64,000 nucleotides of DNA, taken from Daucus carota subsp. sativus. Its lineage: Eukaryota; Streptophyta; Magnoliopsida; Apiales; Apiaceae. This document shows, piece after piece, positions 38,343 to 51,000 of the stretch; within the stretch, counting starts at the first letter, position 1, and each line of letters opens with the position of its first letter. The position numbers and the translations under genes are program-made. The notes under the pieces are model-generated. The model had not been told where the DNA came from. It saw only the letters and a program-made list of their open reading frames with translations, and did no database searches. The stretch is taken from assembly GCF_001625215.2 (NCBI RefSeq), contig NC_030381.2, positions 48,693,214 through 48,757,213 on the forward strand, read 5' to 3'.

Positions 38343-39968
38343 CTTCTCTCTCACTCTCTCTCTCTCTCTCCCTCTCTCTCCCCCTCTCTCTCTCCCCCTC
38401 TCTCTTGTAATACCTCTCTCTCTCTCTCTCTAATCTACCCAAGATCTATAATCACAAGCAAAGTTCATACTCTCAATCTCTCTCTCTCTCTCTCATATCT
38501 CTCCAAATCTGTTTCTTTGCCATTTTAGTATGAACATCTTCTGAAGCTTTGTGAAAGCCTTAACTACGAGAGCTACAACATTAAACATCCATTCTCCCTT
38601 ATTACTCCCTCCTTTCACTTTCTTTTTCATTATTATATAATTTTATATCAAGAAAACTGAAAATCATCCCTGACGTGTCCAAAGATAGAGTAACTCAAAC
38701 AAGAAAAGAATACTCCAACTAAAGTGACCCTTCATTTATCTAACCAGATTACACAAGCATGACCTAATGTATTACTAAATCCCATCACACAGAGATTTTC
38801 TACATAAGATAAATTAATTAGGTTAAGTATAAATGCAGCTAACTAAGAAGCCCTAATTTGACAAGTTTAAGGCAAAGGTGCTTAAAAAGTGAACTAATCC
38901 CGGAAAAGTCTATAATTAGACTGTGGAAAGTGCAAACCCTGATTTGGTTGTTGTTTGTTGAAAAAGTTGCATTTTCATGTTAAAAAGTAAAACTGTTTTG
39001 CAATTTTTATAACCCTAATTTTGTTTCTTAATTAGGGTTATACATGACCTAGCCTGATTTGATATACACATGTTTGTTGTGTATTGTACATGTATAAAAA
39101 TCAACCTGCTTCTTGGATGAGTCCTTTGTTTTAGTTTGTGGTGTTATATGAAATTATAGTAAAATAAGCAAATGGGAGCTTGACACCTTCTCCCCTGTAG
39201 GCCTAATTCTAGCTTTGATATAATTATTTATATATTTTATATATGAAAAAGGCAAAGCTCACAGCACCAAAATAAGGTGGATGATCTCAGAAATCTGCAT
39301 AACTTCCTAAAACCCATCTTCACATACGGATCTGTGTATCTACCAAAATGAGATCATAGATTGAACAAGGTAAAAAAAACACCAACAAATTTTATGTAAA
39401 GAAAAGAACAAAGAGAAAGAGGAAATAGCAGGAAAAAGAGACCATTTATTTAGATCAACTCAAAGATCTTGGCTGCACAGCACCATAATTGTGTCATGTG
39501 TGCTAAAATTACCCAACAACACATATGTGTAGTTTAACTTGTTTGTACAAGTAGATAGAATTAACCAACAAGACTTGCCGTTTCTTCTTCTTTTAGATAG
39601 ACAGATCAAGAAGGGGAAATCAGACTTAAAGATGAGAGAGATTTTTGAAAAATTAGAGCAAGAAAATCAAGAACATGGCAGAGAGTAAAGAACTGAAATT
39701 TGGGTGGGCTACAATTTGTTTGGTCATACACATACCTGTTGTTCGCATACTCGTAAAGGCGGCCTTTGTTGGAGAAAACAATCAGTGCAACTTCAGCATC
39801 ACAAAGAACAGAGAGCTCATAGGCCTTCTTGAGCAGACCATTGCGGCGTTTGCAGAAAGTAACTTGACGGTTGGTTGTGTTCTCGATCCGCTTGATCTCA
39901 ATCCTTCCTCTCCCTGATTTTCTCTCATGTAGTGAGAGATCCCCAGATTGATCATCCACAAATGACAT
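35453..39968 (-). CDS. AG: AGAMOUS/PLENA-lineage (C-class) MADS-box transcription factor
   Basis: MIKC-type MADS transcription factor of the C lineage, which specifies stamens and carpels and ends floral meristem growth; nuclear, binds CArG boxes in multimers. Exons (minus): 39968-39736, 36725-36644, 36469-36408, 36311-36212, 36127-36086, 35853-35812, 35659-35453; 768 nt, 255 aa. It has a short N-terminal extension before the MADS domain, the MADS core ([20 protein letters not shown]), then I and K domains (residues about 105-180, [17 protein letters not shown]). The C-terminus carries the AG motifs [12 protein letters not shown] and the final PLQLV. Two 42-bp exons and the 3.0-kb intron after the MADS exon are typical of AG genes. 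It looks closer to AG/PLE than to SHP1/2 or STK, but the sub-lineage needs a tree. An upstream exon (40344-40368) joins in frame and may supply an earlier start ([16 protein letters not shown]). Confidence 0.93.
35950..36015 (-). mobile_element. Small Au-SINE-like relic in an AG intron
   Basis: Read on the minus strand: GGTAAGGTTTGCGTATACTG then AGACCCTTTGGACCGGGTGA. This resembles the remembered Au-SINE block GGTAAGGTCTGCGTACAT...AGACCCC. Only about 60 bp remain; a low-confidence call. Confidence 0.3.
38011..38052 (-). promoter_or_regulatory. CCAATCA box and nearby G-box in the large AG intron
   Basis: CCAATCA reads on the coding (minus) strand at 38011-38017; CACGTG lies 30 bp away at 38047-38052. 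CCAATCA boxes in the large intron of AG genes are reported as conserved and important for expression. This is the middle of the 3.0-kb intron 36726-39735, the usual AG enhancer location. Function here is inferred from the motif and its position. Confidence 0.5.
38305..38500. repeat. CT/GA microsatellite block in the large AG intron
   Basis: Long imperfect (CT)n array from about 38305 to 38431, with a second run at about 38476-38494; GA-rich on the coding strand. GAGA tracts are targets of plant BASIC PENTACYSTEINE proteins, known to bind homeotic MADS genes, so it may be more than neutral repeat. The open frames within it are low-complexity artefacts. Confidence 0.85.
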
Positions 39969-40343
39969 GATAGTTGATTCTATTTTCAAAACCAACAACA
40001 TAAGAATTTTATCAACAAATCCCAAAACAAAAAAAATAATAAAGATAGAAAAACAAGGAAAGTTTCCACCTTTGTTTCTTGACAGCAATTCTAAAAATCT
40101 CAACAGAAAGTTGAAGTCTATGGAGAGCAAGCAAGGTTGGTATTTATAAAGTGAATAGTGACCCTTTATTGATGATAAGTGTTAAGAAAAGCTTGAAAAT
40201 AATTAATCACTTGTCTTTAGTTAATACAACATAAAATGTACTTAAATGTACATAAACATAATGTATTGTGTAAAAATGTTGGTAGTGATTTGTATAGAGA
40301 TGAAGAAACTTAAGACAGAAGGCTAAAAATGGAAATCACTCAC

Positions 40344-40368
40344 CAAGATCAGACTCTTTCTTGGCCAT
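40344..40368 (-). other. Candidate upstream coding/leader exon of the AG gene
   Basis: On the minus strand an ATG at 40368 is followed by eight codons (MAKKESDL) and then a strong donor (GATCTTG|GTGAGTG) at 40344/40343. Joining it to the acceptor GAAAATAG|AATC at 39979 leaves 36 nt in frame with the MSFV start, adding 12 residues. With the TATA box at 40479-40486 this makes a coherent first exon. It could instead be untranslated leader, as in several AG-lineage genes with a 5' intron. Confidence 0.55.
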
Positions 40369-40478
40369 TCAATTTCTTTTTTCTTAGTCTTTTCCTTTTC
40401 TTTTTAAGCTTTAGTTTGACAGAGCAATATTGTAAATGAGAGGGTGGGGGAAGGGGAGAAAGTGACTTCTGATGGTGA

Positions 40479-40486
40479 TTTTTATA
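40479..40486 (-). promoter_or_regulatory. TATA box of the AG gene
   Basis: TATAAAAA on the minus strand (context ACTCTATAAAAATCACC), about 110 bp above the upstream ATG at 40368. A second TATA-like site (TATAAATA, 40141-40148) lies inside the proposed leader intron and would fit a shorter transcript. Confidence 0.55.
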
Positions 40487-41208
40487 GAGTCATGAGTGGA
40501 GTTTTAAGTAGCTAGGTTTCAATGTTGGAACTTATTTCTTGACAGCAAGTGAAAACAACTTGAACAAGACCAGCTAGGTTAACTTTCTTTTGTATCAAAC
40601 TATGTGTTTTATGTGACAGTTGGGTAAGAAAATTAGTTGGAGAAATGGAGCAAGTTTTGGCAACAATTTCGAGGCATTGAATTTTGATTGTTCTCTCAAT
40701 AATTTAATTATTTGTTTGATGAATTTGTTGATGCATTTTTAAGGCTTATGAGTTCAGACTCCAGGTGTAACACATGTAACTTTGTGAAATTCTTGTTCTT
40801 CTTGTTGCTTTAGCTGACTTTTAATATAATCCAGAAAGCCGAATATGTAATCTACGGAAATGTAGCTAGGCTACCCCCAACCAAGATAATTTCAAGTCGG
40901 TCCAACTTTTTTCTGAAAAAATATACAAAAAATCCTATAATTAATTTTGTTGATGTGCTTTAAATTGTAAATATGTTATGAGCATATGGTTTCATTTTTA
41001 AGATGCATAATATACTTAGGAAAATTTATAAAAATTCCTTATTTTCAAACTTATTTTTAAAATTACGGTCAAAGTGACTCAGATTACGACACAGTTAATC
41101 TAGAGTCGATTTTCAAGTCAATAACATTTGAAACGACGTTGTACCGTAATTATGAAAATAATTTCTACAAACTTGGTTATTTTTGGAAAAAACACTAATA
41201 GTTATATA

Positions 41209-41667
41209 GGGATAGTATCAAATAAAAACTTTTTTAAGTTGTAAACTTATTAACTTTTTTTTTGAATTTTTTTATTCCCCCAACCTGTTAATCCTTAGTT
41301 TAGAAAGTATTTATGTTAAAAGTTATTGAAAAAACATCACAATTTTAAAAATAACGCATAGATAAATCGTGCATTCAACACATTTGTAACATGGGTTCAA
41401 CATTGGGTGTAGAACATTAATTATCATTGTGTTGAATATATTTATTGAGATACTTAAACTATACCTCTGGGGTTTGGGTAAGGTCTAAAAAGATAAATAT
41501 TGGTTATATAATACGTTTAACTTAGTTCTTACATTGAAAAATTAGTTTATGTACTTCTCCAACACAATTTTAATCGATGTTCAACAAAATATCTTAAAAA
41601 ATGTTGAACTCCTGTTATATATGTGTTAAACAAAAAAAGTTTGTAAGTTTGTATCAGAACCATCTCC
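41209..41667. mobile_element. MITE, TA-flanked family A, copy 2
   Basis: A 459-bp element upstream of the AG gene, collinear with 23184-23634 over its whole length. Shared blocks include CTTAAACTATACCTCTGGGG and ACTTCTCCAACACAATTTTA. TA lies outside both ends (41207-41208, 41668-41669). Apparent divergence is modest (scattered substitutions and small indels), so the family was active not long ago in evolutionary terms. Confidence 0.75.
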
Positions 41668-41669
41668 TA

Positions 41670-44600
41670 GTTATATATCCCATGTATGGAAGCCCCGTTG
41701 TATTACATTATATGCATAAATATGATTAATTTTAAAATTATTCATGAAACTTTAAAGTAGAACTAAATATGGCAAAAAAAAAGAGTAGAACTAAAAGTGA
41801 CACACGCATATTATACACACATCATTATTACATGGAGAATCTATCTTATACAAAGTACTGAGAACCATCTGATCCTGCTTTAAAATCTCATTAGTAATTT
41901 AAAAATTAATTATATTTATACATAAAATTTGATTTCAATGTAGAATACTAAGTCACACATAACATACAAAGATGATTTAGCACTTACAATTTAAGCAAAA
42001 AATTTGAATTTTGAATTTGCTTTATTAAAGAGTCATTTTGGACAAAAATGGTTAGGCCGTAGAATCAGTTTGAATATTATGATTAATTTTTAATAATATT
42101 TGGAAAAAAGATGATTACACTTTATTTTTTGATTTACCAATTGAATAGTTGATATATAATGAGATATATAAATGTATTTTGTGTGTGTGTGTGTGTGTAT
42201 ATGTGTTATCTACTAAAATTTATATGAGGTGGTGTCTCGATCTCTATATGTTTGTGTTTTATAATACTAGAGATTCCATTTAAGATTCTTCTAGCATTTT
42301 TTTTCATAAGACTTTCACGTCAGTGAATTGTACCGAAATACAATCCCGAAAGGATCGGAGAGTTTTTTTCATACATGAAAAACTTTCTTCTAATCAAAGG
42401 ACATGTAGAAAAGCCCCACAAAAATTAGATAAAAATTTTGATTTTTGAAAAAAAACACTCGAAATAAAAGCAAAATCCGCGGAACTAAGAGGAAAGGAAA
42501 ACTTTCATTCAAAAAAGTCTACCGACTAACCAAAGGTCATGCAGAGATGACCCTGGAAATTTAGCCAATAAAACTTCAATGACCGAAGAGAAAACCCCGA
42601 TGAAAACAAAAATCCGCCGAAAGGAAAAAAATAGAGGGAGAAAAAAGGAAGAAAGAAAGAAGAATCAAGCATGAAAGATTATGCCAGACACCGAAACAAA
42701 GTCATCTAAAATGACACAATCATTAATAAACGATAAACATAATCTCAATATAAGATCAGGAAGCCATCAACTATGGCACTCCCTCGACAAGGGCACGATA
42801 ATTAAAACTAAATATGCAACAAGCTATATAAATCTAGTTATAAACGAATCATATATGAGACAAATATATTAAAAATCACTAAAACAAAATATTTTAAACT
42901 CATACCATTATCGTGGGGTCAATTCACATGATCTTTACCTTATCGAATATAAATATAAGTGATCATCGGCTATGGCTAGCATTGATCATGATATCTAAAG
43001 GAAATTTGCAAAACTATTCATGTTTTTAAACTTATTATCAAGAATATGATCGAAATTGCAACTGAACTACCGAATTGGTACGGAAGTTGTAACATGGGAA
43101 AACCACGAAAACACGGTTGATTTTCATGTTACTGGCATTACAAATGAGATTGCCCCATATTTATGAAAATAATTTTTAGAACTTGGATATTTTTGAGAAA
43201 AAATGATATATTTAATAGAATTTATATATAACTGATTAAATCATGACATATATCATTCGACATTCATTTTGAAAACGAATTTTGGTGCTCTAACATTTTT
43301 TATATATATTTAATTGGAGTTAAGCAAATTTTTTATTTTATGAGTTTATGATTAATCTATTTTTTCTTATCCTTTTTATAATTGAACAAGCACTCATCTT
43401 GTCTCTACGATATCAAACCTTGCTAGCGCATTAAGATTTAGGATAACAGATAGTAGTATATTAGAGTATCTTCACAAAAACTCTTACTTGCACGAGCTCT
43501 ACTTAAAGCGAAATATTTAATATATTTTATATTTGTTCGACTCGATCATTCTTGTAGATGTCGTATGGCTGTTATATATTGTATTATCTCCTTCTCTTCA
43601 AAAAAATAAATTATGATCATAAATTGAATAATCAAAAAAAAAATTAGTGACTTTTAAAGAATTTAAGTATCATCTTCTCTCTTCTCTTTTTTCTATATTA
43701 AAGGCATTCTCATTGATATAATAGAGTTCAAATATTAATAATATAAAAAAAAGAATATTAAATTTAATAAAATTAAAATGCGCTAAGTTACTAAGTTGTT
43801 AAGAATTATATTTTTTATTGCATTTAAAAACTAGTTAGGGTGCTCTTTAACAAGTTTAGAGAATACGTAATTATTACACGGAGAATGCATAGGATTATGA
43901 CAAAAGGGGGAGGTGATTCCATGTGATGCCCATCCTCATTTTCTGTTTAGTGTAAACTCATTTATTGCTGCAAAGCCTGCAATAGACAATACATATGGCT
44001 TTCCTCAGCAATTCTCCATGTGATTTTATATATATTCATCCTAAATTAGTCACGTTTTTAAAAAAATTATTATTATATAATATTTAAATTAAATTATTAA
44101 TATATCATATATCATTATATAATAATTGATATATACTAATGTATGTCATTATTTTTGTTAATTATGTCTCTTTATTATAAAAATTAATATTTATTTATCA
44201 TAGTCAAATTCTATGGAGTCTCCAGAGTCCCCGTCCTCGAAGCCCATTTATATTTTACAAACAAAATATCTTGTAAAACGTGTTATCTTCCAAAACATGT
44301 TTCACAAATCTTTTTTTTTTGAATAAATGTTTCACAAATCTTATTATTTCACTAAAATCTTACCAATCTCATAAATTTACAACATGTATATGTTCTACAA
44401 ACTAAGCATGTTTTATAAAATAATATATTTACAATATTCTACTCGAAAATTGTATAGGATCCGCAAGATTTTCAATAAATTTCAAAAAGATAGTGTAGAA
44501 CATCATTTGAAAAATAATATGTTTAAAAATATTTTAAGCTATATTACACTTGCTAAACATATATGGACCCAAGACTGCAATGAACAAGTATTTGCTTTAC

Positions 44601-45002
44601 AGCAAAAATAGCTATAAACCACGCAAAACCTGTTTTGCATTTCATGTACAAACTGTCAGCAAGTTACAAGTATGTCTCAGATGAGGATGGCTTGAGAGAA
44701 AAATAATCAAAAAGGTCACACATAAATACAATATACTATGATACACTTTTCCTTATCCTTTTTGTACTAGTCAAATGACTATGAAAAAAATTGCGGATTT
44801 CTGTAGAGAAAGACGTGGCAATAGCAATCTTTGTCAACCCACTAAGTCATACAGGGAGGAGATGAATCTAATATAGGTAACCAATGGAACCAGCCTTTCA
44901 CAACTCCAAGAATAATGTCACTTTTTCTACTTAATTCAATTAGATATGATATAATTCCGCAAATGCAAGTCGACGAGGACAGAGATGTAAAACCACCAGT
45001 GC
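41670..45002. other. Intergenic region between the ILK-like kinase and AG genes
   Basis: About 3.3 kb, AT-rich, with a (GT)n run near 42179-42199. The part at 42300-42680 is less AT-rich and purine-rich (for example GACCGAAGAGAAAACCCCGA) and may be an old retroelement fragment; no domain is readable. The left end belongs to the AG promoter and the right end to the kinase 3' region. Confidence 0.4.
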
Positions 45003-48000
45003 TTATATGCTGGTTGCACGAGATGAGCCACCGCGGCTACTGGAACTCGAATAATCTTTTTTCCATATAGCCTCCAAATTTTGGAAGAATCTCAATGGTC
45101 TCACCTGCACACATTGATAGTTATCGGAATAAGAAAAGGAACATTTACCCGCATAGTATATATAACTACCATGACACCGTTCTGTGTAAGGTAGGACCTA
45201 CTGACCTAGTCAACAGTCCGTAAAATGATCCATTCTGCATCTTTACTGCTAAACTTTATATGTAAAAGTAACTATATGGCACAATGCAAAGACAATTTTT
45301 CTGGTCATCCTTGTTTATCAAAAAATTTCATCAAATTAATTTATGCCCGTTTTAGTCTTACGTCCACATTGCTTCATGTTTGCGACGTAGGTAAGTCGAG
45401 TCTAGTCGACAGAGGTACAATTCATCGACTAGTTGACTATATATAAAAAATACGAACCAATTCCATGACCACCATTTATAACTACAGGCATCACCCATTT
45501 ATACTTAATTGATCACTATTTTATACAGTAAAATCAGCCTTGTTTCTCATAATTAAGAAAATCTAGTTGTGTTAACTATTGGTGGTCGATTATTGATGCT
45601 AAATTGTAGTTGTATGAGATTCATGATGGTAAGTGATGAGAGGAGGTGTGTGATGGTGGAGGAGTCGCCAGTTGTGGTGGCAAGTGGCGGTGGCTATTAA
45701 TGATGGTACTCGATGGTAGCAGGTCATAAAAGGTGCTTGTAATGGTGCCTGGAGGTCCATTAGTGCGTACGGGTGAAGATGATGATCATATACGTTGTGT
45801 GTGTGTTTGAGGGATATGTTATATATAAGATAATGATTTGGGATGTACAAACGGGTAATTTCTTTAGTTAAAAAAATAGTGACTAAAAATTGGTCAAAGG
45901 ACTGATTTTTAGTTTGTAGGCTTATTTGGTTTGTACTGGAGTAAGACTATATATATAATATCTATATATATATATGGGGTCCTACTCCAATACAAACTAA
46001 ATACAAACCAATGCGATTAAGTAGAATGGCAAGGATTTTGGGACCGGGAATGGACACCGAGATGGGCCTATACGGGGGCGGGGCGAGGCCTAGTGGGACC
46101 ATAGTGGGCCCACGTTTTGGCTCTTAAGGTTGTCTAGAGCCTGTCCAGGCCATGTGCGGAGCCTTGGCGAGTTCGGGACTGGGGGTGGATTGAGTAGGGG
46201 GAGGGTGGGCCCTAGGTAGATGACATATAGGGGGTGGGTGATGTTATTTAGGTATAGTTTTTCTTGGTTTGTATTTTAGTTTTTATTTATTTTAATGGTT
46301 TGTATTTGAGCAATTGCCTATATGGTAGTGATCAAATACAAACCAACCCCTAAATAAAAACTAAAAACCAATTCAATTTAGTGATATTCTTAATACAATT
46401 TAGTGATATTCTCTTTAGAATTTAATGATCTATGTTGCAAAAAATGGTGAAATCTTCCAGAAATTGATGAAAATTTGTGGATCTTTTGTTCTACTTAATT
46501 TTGGTGGTGGTGGAGGTGGTGTAGATAGTGAAGGTGGAGGTGGAGATTAAGGTGCTAGACATGAAAGGGGTTAATGGAACAATAGTTTCGATTTATTGGT
46601 GGGTGTCTCAAAACTGGTGTTGTTGTAGCTGTAGATAAACTGGTGTTGCTGGTGATGTGGATGATTGAAGGATATCAGATGGCTGTGATAGGTGTGTATG
46701 ATAAATTTCACTTGTCGATGTCGAGATTACTGGAGATGGAAGCTACTGGGGTAAAACATGCATTAATGTATGTGTATATATTTAGGCGGTATGTTGGGGT
46801 GGTGATGTCAGCTGAAAAGAGAAGGATGTGGTGGAGGGGACGGTGGAGATGGTAGAGATGGGAGCGGCAGACTTGACGGGGTGAAGCTGCCGGAAGTAAG
46901 GTGGAGGCATAGGCTGACTTGGAGAAGGAGAAGTGGGGTTGTTGGACAATTTAGTGATATTCTCTTAGGAATTTAGTGATAGTTTTTAGTTTGTAGAATA
47001 AGGAGGTTTGTATTAGAGTAAGACTCTATATATGAGGTGGGCTCAAATGAGAACTAGTTCAGAATAAGGAGTAGAGACCTCGAACATGTTCTGTAGTTAC
47101 GTGCTCCGTAAACCTTTTGTTTCTATTTTTTTCTCTAAATGCATACTTTTTTCCCATAATTGTAACTGTCAATTTACAGAACACGATGAAAAGGATGCAT
47201 TGCTTTTACCAAATTTTAGGTTGATGGGAGTTTCAAACAAAATCCACCGATCTTATAGATTTTGCAAGTATACTGCTGTTCTTATTAATAATTAATACTT
47301 GGGTGAAGTGCTAAGCAATAATACAAACATATCTTATCAAGGTGAGGTTTTTTGTGGATCAAAAAATGTCATAATGCAAACATGTATAATAGACAAATGA
47401 ATAGATGGGTATATAACATAACACACCACACACACATATATGAAAGAGAATAAGCGTGAGAGACCTTCCAGCGTTTTTTGTGACGAAGTGTGATGTCGAT
47501 AGACTCCAGCCGTACAATTATTTGCTTGAATGTTGGTCTGTTGTCTGGCTTCTCATTCCAGCACTCTTCAATTAACCTATCCACAAAATATATTTAGTGG
47601 CGTTTCCTCATGATAGATAGGTAAAAAAGATAATATTGGGTACATTTTTTTTATTTACTGCAACATACTTAGAGATAATGTGAAACATTTCTAATTGTAC
47701 AATTGGCTGATTAATTGTTCTTAATTTAATTTTGTTTAATATAATTATCATTGTAATGGAGAAATTTCAGCATGCATAAATATGATATATCAATATGGAG
47801 AGAATATGATAAATACCTTAGAAGTTGTGTGTCTTACAAAAATTAACGATAACTGATTACATAATTTTCTAAATAAACTATTATCTCTATTTATCAGTGT
47901 CAGTTTTTTATTTCAAGTAAATCCAAAAATATAAATAAAGATAGTAAATAAAAATATTAGTGAACAGTGTTATTATGTATATCTCTCGTGTTAATATTTG

Positions 48001-51000
48001 CATTCAATTAAAATTTTAGTAACAAGTTTAGTTTTGTTGCTTTTGTATAACAAAATTTTGAGAATAAAGCACAGTTGCAGATCAATTTTAGCTAAACAGT
48101 AGTTGGTAATTTATCTTGCATTGCATAATTTGTCGCAATACAACAAAGCTGTAACATAGTAATAAAAAAGAAGTGCTGAAATTTAACAAAATACAATACA
48201 GTAGAAAAAACATAACTTTCAAATATTCTTCCACCAGAAAAAATGAGAACTTACTCTCTCAGTCCATGGGCATAGTACTTTGCAGGAGCTCTAAATGGAG
48301 GGCGATCCTTAGCAGCATATGCTTTAGGAACTTCAGTTTCTGGCTTTCCGGAAAAAGGAGGGCAGCCCTCAATCATCTAGAGTACAACACATCACAAATA
48401 TCAATTTATTAGGCATGTTAAGATCAACAACAATTCTTTTTTGGTGTTCTTGAGACGCAAAGTTTTTACGTAAATAGACCCTAACATATATAATACAAAA
48501 TTTCCTTATCCCTAAAACTTAAGTATTTACAATTGCGGGACAGCTGAATATTAACTCTCAGAAAATGATTGGAAACAAATTTAGCTGCCTCCTTGGCAGA
48601 AAAATAACTACAAAAATTATCTTTACGTTCACCTCATAGTATTCTAAAATTTCTATCTATTATAGAGTTACTAAGAGTTTCTGAGCTTTTTGAGATAAGA
48701 AAGTACAGATTAAACCGTTGAGAGAATGAATGGGAAAATAACTCGTATAAACTTCCGCTCGTGTTACCTAGTTATTTGGAAAGAAGGATGACAAATTCAT
48801 TACAAAATGGAAAAAGGACACTGGTGGTTTATCCCTGTATAAACTTCGTTCACTTGGTTCTCACTAAATCTTTTTACTTTTCGGTAATCGGTTTTGCCAA
48901 AAGTATAACAAAACAATTTCCTGTGCTGTCCCTTTTTCTTCTTTCATTACAATAACTCACCGAACGCAGCAGAAGAAAGTTTTTAGTAGTAATAATCCTC
49001 TTCCTTTTCTTTTTTTCTTTTTTTTTAAATTATAATTGGAAACACACAGTAACATATGGAGTTTCCATCGACTCAATCAATGGGTTTTTATTCCTGTCAG
49101 TATTTATCATCATAATAGCTTGCATGGTTTCTATTAATCAATGTCAAGTTAATAATTGCAATAATACAATACCAGGGCTGTTAGAAACTGCATTGTACCG
49201 TGCGATAGAATAGCAATTTCTAGTGCACGTGTGTGGGTGTTAGACACTGCATTTTGGTGTGCGATGTAATAGCAACTTTAAGGTGTGTTTATGTCTGACT
49301 CCTCAAGGTACATGTATTGGAAAAGATACTACACCAGAGTTCATGTAACTTAGCCCGCAAATCATCCACTTTGTACTGTTGCTAATATTTCCTGATGTAT
49401 AAAACAAACACGTGATTTTGGGATCAAACTGGTTCAAACGTGCTACTACAATTCTCTTAACTAACCCAAGAGTGACAAGACCAAAAGAATAAAAGATGCT
49501 CCCTGAAATAATTTCATGCAAAGAGTACTCTACGCTTTATAAGTTAATATGATCGAACTAGATAATCGAGTGGAAGTTCGCTATGCTTGCAAAATGAATT
49601 CACAACTCACAAAATAAGCCCATCTTAAATATAACCACTCTATTGGTAACACTAGTACTTGGTAAAGCACGTCTTGCAACTCCTATGACTTACTATATAA
49701 TATTATCTTAACCCAAATAAAAATTGTAAGAACCAAATAATGAGCATATATAGTACAAAACTTAAAATAAAAAGTGCAAAACTGCAAATTACGTAACTGA
49801 TAGATACATAGAGAATGGACAAGGTAATCAAGAGGTAAAAGGTGTACATAAAGCAACTATACTACCTCAGATTTTTCAAAAGATCCCTTTCTAAAATAAA
49901 AAGTCACCCAGAGACTGTAAATAAGAACTGTACCTCTTGTAAAATTAATGCAAATGAAAAAACGTCAACCTTCGTATCATATTCTTCATTTCTGAAAACC
50001 TCTGGAGCCACATATCGACCTATCAAGTAACAAATCAAATACACTAACTTAAGATGATCATTATGTAAAGTAAACCCATAATACATGCTTTATACAAATA
50101 TTATATACTTGTGCATAGAAACTAATGTTATTGCGGACCTACAGAAAACAAATGCATTCTTTACGTAAGTCTATATGTTGCAAAAATCAATAAACAGCTG
50201 AAACACATGACTACAGCCATTGTAACCGAATTAAAAACAGTGTCGACAAACTCACATACTTCATTACATACTTATATGTATGTTGACAATGATTCTTAAC
50301 TAATTTTCCAGTAATAAGATATTCCTGTTTCAATTTGTAAGGCTCTATCATCATTATAACCTTCTCCTAATTATACTTTAACATGGAAATGAAAGAAATG
50401 TAAGGTTAATACGAAGGCATATTGATCTATTGTAGTAGGGTGAGGTCGCTTATCACCAGTTTTCCACTCGAGGGTAAAAATAGGATTATTTGACTGCTCT
50501 AAGAGGTTAATTTTCACACAAACAATAAACATCAGAAAAAATAAAGTATCTGCGGTCACAAAATAATACCTTTTATGTTCGTAAACATTCCCATTCAGAA
50601 GAAAGCAGTCGTTACTCACTCGTATAAATAATACTAAATCCCCACAGATTAAATTAATGAAATAAAAACTCACTTACAAGATGTGTTCTGCCATGTTACA
50701 GGTCTATCCTCCTTAACTCTGCTGGTAACTTTTAGCAGCTTGCTAACTCCAAAGTCTGCAACTTTCAGATGACCTGAGTCGTCCCGCAATATGTTTCTGT
50801 TATTGTACAAATAAATCAGGACGTCTCTAAAACTTTGTAATAAATATATAAGTACAGTAACTTATATGAAACATTTTAGGTTATTGCACGGGGTAAAAAA
50901 ATCACGATGAGTAACTTACGCTGGCTCAAGATCACTATGAATTATTGCCTCTGGTTTATTCTCATGCAAATAGTTCAGGCCCCTGCAAATTCACCAGAAT

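Noticed and set aside
38172..38528. Open frames on both strands in the CT/GA array
   Set aside because: They encode only Ser/Leu or Arg/Glu dipeptide runs from the microsatellite and lie inside the large AG intron.
39969..40130. AG exon 1 extended upstream to [10 protein letters not shown]
   Set aside because: The added 54 codons read through the probable leader intron (acceptor GAAAATAG just above MSFV) and look like hydrophobic intron translation.
45599..46855. Open frames in the MITE array
   Set aside because: Low-complexity (His/Thr or Gly/Arg/Trp-rich) translations of GGTGG-type repeats inside transposons.
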